Shown: positions 5,966-10,518 of the stretch, piece by piece
Numbering within the stretch: position 1 is the first letter of the stretch
Layout: the number at the start of each line of letters is the position of its first letter
Translations under genes and position numbers: made by a program
From: Candidatus Woesearchaeota archaeon
Lineage (GTDB): Archaea > Nanobdellota > Nanobdellia > Woesearchaeales > ARS49
NCBI GenBank assembly: GCA_003694525.1
Contig: RFLK01000093.1
Coordinates: forward strand, 1-10,518
DNA length: 10,518 nt
Reading direction: 5' to 3'
Notes under the pieces: generated by a model
What the model was told of the DNA's origin: nothing
The model's input: only the letters and a program-made list of their open reading frames with translations
Database searches by the model: none

Positions 5966-5973
5966 TTTTATAA
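5965..5973 (+). promoter_or_regulatory. TATA box for the GT-C-like membrane protein gene
   Basis: TTTTTATAA lies about 25 bases before the ATG at 5995. With no Shine-Dalgarno in between, the transcript is probably leaderless. Confidence 0.6.
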
Positions 5974-5994
5974 GTAAATCAGAGGCATCTCCCC

Positions 5995-7944
5995 ATGAAG
6001 TCGCTGATGCTCGCATATTTTGCGCTTTTCTGCTTTGGGCTTGGAGGGTCCTTGCTCTTGGCTCTCAGAAAGCTGTTCTCAGGCTCTCCTTTTTCAAGCT
6101 GGAGCGAGCGGATAATTATGCAGTTTGGCCTGGGGCTTGCCAGCTGGCCTATTCTTTCAATAATATTTCACCGTCTAGGGCTTTTTCAGCATTGGGCATT
6201 GTATGGTGTTTTTGCAATTCCAGGTTTGGTCTCCTTTGCAAAAGATTTGAGATCTCTTTTTTATTCTTCGGGAGAGAAGCGATCAATCCCTCGCTTGATT
6301 TCCCGTGCTTTTTCAGGGATGGACATCTATGTTCTTGTAGTGGTGTTGCTGTTTGTGGTTCACTTGTACGTGATGGTGTCCGGCTCTTTTGCAATTCCGT
6401 ATCTCGAGGATGGGGATCCGTATCAGCACGCAAATGGGATAAAGTTTGTCGCCTCAACAGCTTCTTCTCAAAGCTGGCCTGTTAGAGTGGATCATTATTT
6501 GGAGCCGTACCCTCCCTCTTACGATTTCATATTGGGAGTTCTTCACCAGTTACATTTTGAGGATTTGCTTTGGACTATGAAGTTTGTAAATGCGCTTTTC
6601 ATAGCGCTCTCAACCTTGTTCATATATTTCTTTGTTCTTGAGTTTTGGGGCGATAAGAAGCGCGCGCTGTGGTCTTCGTTTGTTTTGACTGCAATTCCTT
6701 CATTCTCATCGCATTTCATTTTTGCCCAGGCTCTTAATCTGACAATATATTTTGTGGCTTTGTACTGTCTTGCAAAAATTCGCCCAGAAGACAAGGTGTT
6801 TTCAGGATGGGTTATTGCAGGCATCATAACTACTGCCTCAATTCTTGTCGTTCAGCCGACCACAGGGTTTTTCTTCGGGTTTATAGGAGGGTTTATCCTG
6901 CTCTATTCTTTGATCTTTTCAAGAAAACTCGCTCCGAAGATTTTTGTTGCGCTTGCAGGAGGAGCTGCTCTTGCCTTTGCGGTGTATTGGATTCCGGTAT
7001 TCTTGAAGTACTCCTGGCCTGAGATTCAAAGGCAGCTGACTCTTGGAGGAGGGGAGCACCGCTCAATTTGGAATTTTGCGGATGCTCCTGCAATTGCGTA
7101 TTACACTTTCTCGGATTTCTGGAAAGTGCCTTATGCTAACAAGATAGACAATATTACGGGCTTGGGCTTTATGCTGGTGATATTGTCTCTTGTGGGAATT
7201 TTTTATGCTTTGTTCAATGTAAGAAAGAACAAGAAGCTGTTAGTTCCTATTCTCTGGTTTGCATTCACTCTTTACGGGACTTTGGGCGATTATTTCCCTG
7301 TAAGGATGCTTCCCAACAGGTTCTGGGCTCTTTTGGCTTTTGTTGTGGCGATAATCTCATATGATGGTCTTGTTGGAATATTGAGGGCAGTAAAGCTTTC
7401 AAGAAAGGCTCTTGGAAGGGATGTTTCGGGTTATGCGGTTGTTGCGGTTGTTCTTCTTGTTATTTACTCTGCTTTTGTTCCAAAATACGTAATCAATAAT
7501 CTTCCCTGGCCTCAGCACGTTCACGATACTGCGCCAAGGTTGAAAATGCACCTTTGGATTAAGGATAATTTGAAGCCGAATACTGGTGTTTTCCCAGCTT
7601 GTCAGCGTTCTTGGATTAACTCTGATAATATGCTTCACGAGTTGTGGGATCCTGAGCTTATGAGGTTTGCCAACAAGTTTGAAGGCGAGCCTTATTTTGG
7701 TTGGGATTATTTTGAGGGCATCAGATTCAATGCATCAAATCTTCCTCCTGCGCTTGATTATTCTCCTGAGAGAGTCGCAAGTTTCTTGAAGGGCAAGAAG
7801 ATAGGCTATGTTTTGTTTGAGGATGCTTGCGTCATTAATTTTGGCGCGAACACTACCAGGTCAGCGCTTGAGAACTATGTCTCATCTCAGAAGTTTTCAA
7901 TTGCGCACCAGGAAGAAGCCAATTTCTTGCTCAAGATAAACTAA
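5995..7944 (+). CDS. Polytopic membrane protein, GT-C-type glycosyltransferase candidate
   Basis: The 649-residue protein has roughly eleven hydrophobic helices: for example 5-24, 65-85, 112-130, 192-213, 222-240, 271-290, 293-307, 315-333, 390-405, 416-455 and 480-494. A soluble tail follows from about 500 to the end. The first large outer loop has an acidic motif, YLEDGDPYQHANG (Glu138, Asp139, Asp141, His145), then WPVRVDHYLEPYPPSYD. An acidic pair or DxD in this loop is the hallmark of GT-C enzymes, which use lipid-linked sugar donors and include AglB/Stt3 and ArnT/PMT types. NRFW at 441-444 and the C-terminal globular domain also fit. It has no WWDYG-like motif that I can see, so a plain oligosaccharyltransferase is unlikely. 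Likely role: moving a sugar from a polyprenyl carrier to a cell-surface protein or lipid. The exact substrate cannot be read from the sequence. Confidence 0.75.
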   Translation: MKSLMLAYFALFCFGLGGSLLLALRKLFSGSPFSSWSERIIMQFGLGLASWPILSIIFHRLGLFQHWALYGVFAIPGLVSFAKDLRSLFYSSGEKRSIPRLISRAFSGMDIYVLVVVLLFVVHLYVMVSGSFAIPYLEDGDPYQHANGIKFVASTASSQSWPVRVDHYLEPYPPSYDFILGVLHQLHFEDLLWTMKFVNALFIALSTLFIYFFVLEFWGDKKRALWSSFVLTAIPSFSSHFIFAQALNLTIYFVALYCLAKIRPEDKVFSGWVIAGIITTASILVVQPTTGFFFGFIGGFILLYSLIFSRKLAPKIFVALAGGAALAFAVYWIPVFLKYSWPEIQRQLTLGGGEHRSIWNFADAPAIAYYTFSDFWKVPYANKIDNITGLGFMLVILSLVGIFYALFNVRKNKKLLVPILWFAFTLYGTLGDYFPVRMLPNRFWALLAFVVAIISYDGLVGILRAVKLSRKALGRDVSGYAVVAVVLLVIYSAFVPKYVINNLPWPQHVHDTAPRLKMHLWIKDNLKPNTGVFPACQRSWINSDNMLHELWDPELMRFANKFEGEPYFGWDYFEGIRFNASNLPPALDYSPERVASFLKGKKIGYVLFEDACVINFGANTTRSALENYVSSQKFSIAHQEEANFLLKIN

Positions 7945-7976
7945 AATAGCATTTCATTTTTAAATAAAATAGTCAC

Positions 7977-7985
7977 TTTTTTATA
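7977..7985 (+). promoter_or_regulatory. TATA box for the FHA gene
   Basis: TTTTTTATA is centred about 26 bases before the ATG at 8008, matching the leaderless spacing of the neighbouring genes. A second candidate, TTTTTAAATA at 7957-7966, would suit a start slightly further upstream. Confidence 0.5.
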
Positions 7986-8007
7986 CTCCTCTCAAGTGAT
8001 GCTCAAT

Positions 8008-8559
8008 ATGGCAAAATTGATAAGTTACTTGTCCGCTCAGAAGAACAATTTATGTCTTGAGAGCTTTCTTGGCATTCACAGAATTTATACGCCGGTTCTT
8101 GTTCAGACAAGAGGTGTTATGCCAAAAGTTGAAGAGTCTTTGAGTCTGTCAGAGCTCGGATTTAAGACCGCAGCTCCCGGGACTGTTGATTACAGCCAGT
8201 TCAGGGAATACAAGGCACCTTACGATATAAGGGTTCATACGCTTGAAAAGAGGGCTGTAGGCGGGCTTGATATGTTCATCTCGCTTGGTAGGGCAGAGAA
8301 CAATGACATAATCTTGGACCATAAGGCAGCGTCGATAGTTTGCGCAGTGTTCTCAAAATTTGATGGTTTCTGGACAATGAAGAATCTTGCAAGGGATGGA
8401 ACGGTATACAACGGCGAAAAGCTTGATTATGAAGATACTCTGCGCCTCAATGATAACGATGTGATTAATTTTGCAGGCGAGGATGGTTTTTCATTCACAT
8501 ATCTCACACCGGAAGCGTTCTATGACTACGTGAAAAACTTTGATTGCGAGAACTATTAG
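8008..8559 (+). CDS. FHA-domain protein
   Basis: From the ATG at 8008 the protein has 183 residues. Starts at GTG 7996 or ATG 7999 would add 3-4 residues; 8008 is chosen by TATA spacing. Residues 1-65 form a short extension of unknown fold, including a small hydrophobic stretch. Residues 70-165 form a forkhead-associated domain, which binds phosphothreonine peptides. It shows ISLGRAENNDIIL (Gly94-Arg95, Asp100), Ser109, and LARDGTVYNGEKL (Thr132, Asn135-Gly136). The classic SRxH is changed to SIVC, with Cys112 in place of His, but Arg95, Ser109 and Asn135, which contact the phosphopeptide in well-studied members, remain. No kinase or phosphatase gene is in the window. It lies in a same-strand run with envelope genes but has its own promoter. 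It is probably cytosolic, reading a phosphorylation signal. Confidence 0.85.
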   Translation: MAKLISYLSAQKNNLCLESFLGIHRIYTPVLVQTRGVMPKVEESLSLSELGFKTAAPGTVDYSQFREYKAPYDIRVHTLEKRAVGGLDMFISLGRAENNDIILDHKAASIVCAVFSKFDGFWTMKNLARDGTVYNGEKLDYEDTLRLNDNDVINFAGEDGFSFTYLTPEAFYDYVKNFDCENY

Positions 8560-8579
8560 CTCAAGTACGCACGCAATCC

Positions 8580-8588
8580 TTTTAAATA
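8580..8588 (+). promoter_or_regulatory. TATA box for the coiled-coil membrane protein gene
   Basis: TTTTAAATA is centred 27 bases before the ATG at 8611, with no Shine-Dalgarno between, consistent with a leaderless transcript. Confidence 0.6.
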
Positions 8589-8610
8589 ATGCTTCTTTTT
8601 TGCTGTAATT

Positions 8611-9312
8611 ATGAAAAAGAGAGTGGCCTTTTTGTTAGTGTTTGTTCTATTTTCCTCTCTCGCTCTTGCACAATTGGATCTTCCAGCGCCGCCTCCAGTT
8701 CCTGGCGCGCAAGAGGCTCAAGAGGCAGTTCCCAAGGTTATCGAGCGTCCAAGCGAAATAGAGGTTCCTCCAATAACAGCTCAAGCGGCTCAAATTCTGG
8801 AAAGCCTTCCGACCAACATATCTGCAATAGACGCGCGTCTTGAAGTTATTGAAGGCAAACTCCAGGTCGTGGATCTCATACCTTCTTTTGAAGAGCGTCT
8901 CAACGAGGTTGAACAGCAGGCAGCGCTCGCAGCCCAGGCAACAGCAAGGCTTGATGCATTGGAGAGCGAGATTGACGCGCTTAAGGTGGAGGTTAGAAAC
9001 ATCAAGCAAAGGCCTCTTGTTGACAGGCCTACTTTTACGGGAGGAATCAGCGCCGTTCAGTCATCTGTAAAAAAGAGTTCCCTTATCAGCATTTCAATAT
9101 CGCTTCTGACATTGGTCGTTGTCGTGTCACTCATTCTATACATGGTATATTCTCGCAGAAAGTCTGAAGACGAGCAGAGAGAATTGCTTGCAGAATACGT
9201 TCGCAATTATTCATCGCAAGGTTATGGTATTGAGGAATTGCGCGCTCATCTGCTCGCATCAGGTTGGGATGAAAAACTTGTCGACTCTGCAATATCCAGA
9301 GCAAACGTTTGA
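8611..9312 (+). CDS. Exported coiled-coil, single-pass membrane protein with a C-terminal helical mini-domain
   Basis: The 233-residue protein has five visible parts. Residues 1-20 are a signal peptide (KKR, hydrophobic core, likely cleavage at ALA-Q). Residues 21-50 are a proline-rich linker (LDLPAPPPVPG). Residues 55-132 are a coiled coil with heptad Leu/Ile/Val, alanine-rich in the middle. A membrane helix spans about 158-180, followed by RRK, which fits positive-inside. The cytosolic tail (186-231) has the form LAEYVRNYSSQGYGIEELRAHLLASGW, a short helical module with a Gly-Tyr and a Gly-Trp turn that resembles small C-terminal domains I associate with archaeal membrane proteins. It therefore probably links an outer coiled coil to an inner binding module. 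No enzyme motif is present. The function is unknown; envelope scaffold or sensor is a guess. Confidence 0.8.
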   Translation: MKKRVAFLLVFVLFSSLALAQLDLPAPPPVPGAQEAQEAVPKVIERPSEIEVPPITAQAAQILESLPTNISAIDARLEVIEGKLQVVDLIPSFEERLNEVEQQAALAAQATARLDALESEIDALKVEVRNIKQRPLVDRPTFTGGISAVQSSVKKSSLISISISLLTLVVVVSLILYMVYSRRKSEDEQRELLAEYVRNYSSQGYGIEELRAHLLASGWDEKLVDSAISRANV

Positions 9313-9329
9313 TTTCCTTTCGCGCAACA

Positions 9330-9337
9330 TTTATAAA
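9330..9337 (+). promoter_or_regulatory. TATA box for the lipoprotein pair
   Basis: TTTATAAA predicts transcription from about 9360 and a leader of about a dozen bases that holds GAGGTG (9363-9368) 4 bases before the ATG at 9373, a modest ribosome binding site. Confidence 0.6.
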
Positions 9338-9372
9338 CAGTTGTTCCTTGTTTCTTTTCAAAGAGGTGTGTT

Positions 9373-10278
9373 ATGCGAAGGTCGTTGTTATTGGTCATAG
9401 TTGCTTTTTCAATGTTGCTTGTAGCTTGCGAGGAGCAGCTTCCTCCATCTCCTCCTCCACCAGGTCAGGTGGCTGGTGTTGGTGGCGCGATTGCCGGCCT
9501 TGCAGGCGCGATGCCTTCTTGGGCTGTTGGCCCTAAAAATGTCGCGGTAACGCCTCTTGAGGCTTATTATAACGATGGGCTTGTGGTGTCGGTTGCAAAT
9601 TATGATTACATATATTCGAGCGGTTACGTGTTTAATTCTAAATCTCGCGTTTGGGAGCGGTTTGACTTGCAGGGCGAGAGGGTTAAGGATTGGATTTCTG
9701 GCGAGGCTGTTGGCAGCATAGCGCTTGATTCGGATCGTTTTAAGGAAGGGGACAATTATCTTGTGGTGTATGCTTGCAGCAAGTCTGGCTCTCGTTGGGA
9801 TTGCAATCAGAACAAGTGGATGCTTGTTAAGTTCAAGGTTTTGGGCTCTGTGACTGGTGAAATTCCTGAGCTTGCAAATGTTGACAAGTTTGTGATAACA
9901 AACCCCATACGGCCGTTTACTGTTATTGGAAGCACTGCGGAGAAGGATAATTTTCTTGACGTTAATGTCATACGCTATGATGCGCGCTACAGGGAGCCCA
10001 ATGGTTTGACTGTTCTGGTGCACGTTTTTGACTTTTTGAGCCGTGCCGATGTGGACAAGACTTTGAAAGACGTCCTCTCCCCATACGTGCGCAATGGTTT
10101 GCAAAAGCATATGGGAAATAACGTCGCTGTTTTCCTTGCAGACAATGATCACAGGACTGCATTTTGGACTAGCGGAACTCAGCTCGTCTATGTAGACACG
10201 TTTGATTCAAAGGCTGCAAACAAGGAGATCATCGAAGCTTATCTCCAAAAGTACCCGAGCGATCTTACAAGGCAATGA
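9373..10278 (+). CDS. Predicted lipoprotein, first of a tandem paralogous pair
   Basis: The 301-residue protein starts with a lipoprotein signal peptide: MRR, a hydrophobic core, and LVAC with Cys19 as the likely lipidated residue. A proline-rich linker follows (LPPSPPPPG, 23-31), then a Gly/Ala-rich stretch (AGVGGAIAGLAGA, 34-46). Residues 48-158 look like a beta-rich domain with two cysteines (135 and 144) that could form a disulfide outside the cell. Residues 165-300 form a second alpha/beta domain ending in AFWTSGTQLVYVDTF and a helix. I recognise no named family. The expected location is the outer face of the membrane. Its stop overlaps the start of the next gene (ATGA), whose visible N-terminal part is clearly related, so the two are likely co-translated and may work as a pair. 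No catalytic motif is evident. Confidence 0.85.
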   Translation: MRRSLLLVIVAFSMLLVACEEQLPPSPPPPGQVAGVGGAIAGLAGAMPSWAVGPKNVAVTPLEAYYNDGLVVSVANYDYIYSSGYVFNSKSRVWERFDLQGERVKDWISGEAVGSIALDSDRFKEGDNYLVVYACSKSGSRWDCNQNKWMLVKFKVLGSVTGEIPELANVDKFVITNPIRPFTVIGSTAEKDNFLDVNVIRYDARYREPNGLTVLVHVFDFLSRADVDKTLKDVLSPYVRNGLQKHMGNNVAVFLADNDHRTAFWTSGTQLVYVDTFDSKAANKEIIEAYLQKYPSDLTRQ

Positions 10279-10518
10279 GATTGAGATATTCTTTTTTATT
10301 ATTGTCTTTTCTTGCTATTTTTATCACAGCTTGCGTGCAAGAGCAGTTGCCTCCAGCGCCGGATCCTCCTGGCCTTGGCCAGCAGTTTCTTGGAAAGGCA
10401 ATTGGAGGCGTTTCTCTTGAGAGAGAGGCGATACCTGCGTGGGCTGCGCCCATAAAGAACACGGATATAACTCCGCACATATTGAAGATGGGCGAGTCTG
10501 TGAGGGTCATTGTTGAAA
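10275..10518 (+). CDS. Predicted lipoprotein, second paralogue, cut by the window edge
   Basis: The ATG at 10275 overlaps the stop of the previous gene (ATGA), and the frame stays open for 81 codons to the right edge. It begins with MRLR, a hydrophobic core and ITAC, giving Cys20 as the probable lipidated residue. It then aligns with its neighbour: EQLPP, a Pro/Gly linker, P-x-WA, KN, and a TP pair, followed by a strand with V-x-V. Spacing between these landmarks is close to that in the upstream gene, so this is a tandem duplicate that has diverged a great deal. The C-terminal part is not visible, so I cannot say whether it keeps the second domain. Expression depends on the promoter at 9330 and on coupling to the first gene. 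Confidence 0.85.
   Translation, partial: MRLRYSFLLLSFLAIFITACVQEQLPPAPDPPGLGQQFLGKAIGGVSLEREAIPAWAAPIKNTDITPHILKMGESVRVIVE

Noticed and set aside
9409..10152. A 247-codon minus-strand open frame
   Set aside because: It lies opposite the lipoprotein gene, which has a signal peptide, promoter and paralogue. The antisense translation has no coherent motif.
9373..10518. A bacterial origin for the window because of lipobox signals
   Set aside because: Lipobox proteins are also known in archaea, and the TATA spacing, leaderless starts and the AAA+ and FKBP types fit archaea better.
1..10518. tRNA, rRNA, CRISPR array, insertion sequence or riboswitch
   Set aside because: The intergenic gaps (all under about 160 bases) hold promoters only; no cloverleaf, repeat-spacer pattern, transposase frame or long conserved leader was seen by eye.

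Overview
This window looks like archaeal chromosomal DNA, most plausibly from a small-genome DPANN-type archaeon (an inference from gene content and promoters; no rRNA or marker gene is present). Most leading genes carry an archaeal TATA-like box whose centre lies about 25-27 bases before the start codon, so they appear to have little or no leader. Several other genes use strong AGGAGG/GGAGG ribosome binding sites. Protein types fit archaea: a CDC48/PAN-like AAA+ ATPase, a SlyD-like FKBP, a GT-C-type membrane protein with an acidic first loop, and exported proteins with lipobox cysteines. Coding density is very high and no gene-free stretch exceeds 300 bases. I see no tRNA, rRNA, CRISPR array, transposon or phage gene.

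Region 1 (1-4550, all minus strand). In transcription order it holds an AAA+ ATPase, a two-helix membrane protein, a regulated promoter with two related 18-bp palindromes, a 71-residue helical protein, a tyrosine-rich zinc metallopeptidase (HEIGH), and a large protein with two nucleotidyltransferase repeats plus helical C-terminal modules that runs off the left edge. The last three genes abut or overlap and must be co-expressed.

Region 2 (4551-5994). A divergent promoter leads to a classical short-chain dehydrogenase. Its 3' end overlaps by 11 bases that of a convergent FKBP-type peptidyl-prolyl isomerase. The FKBP gene diverges from the next gene across 154 bases that contain an 8-bp inverted repeat.

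Region 3 (5995-10518, all plus strand). It encodes surface and envelope functions: a polytopic GT-C-like glycosyltransferase candidate, an FHA-domain protein, a signal-peptide/coiled-coil/single-pass membrane protein, and two tandem paralogous lipoproteins overlapping by ATGA, the second cut by the window edge. The last three share a proline-rich linker just after the signal sequence.

The best candidate for something under-described is the minus-strand cluster: AAA+ ATPase, membrane protein, helical partner, zinc protease and a protein with one degenerate and one intact nucleotidyltransferase copy, with the last three genes behind a palindrome-flanked promoter.
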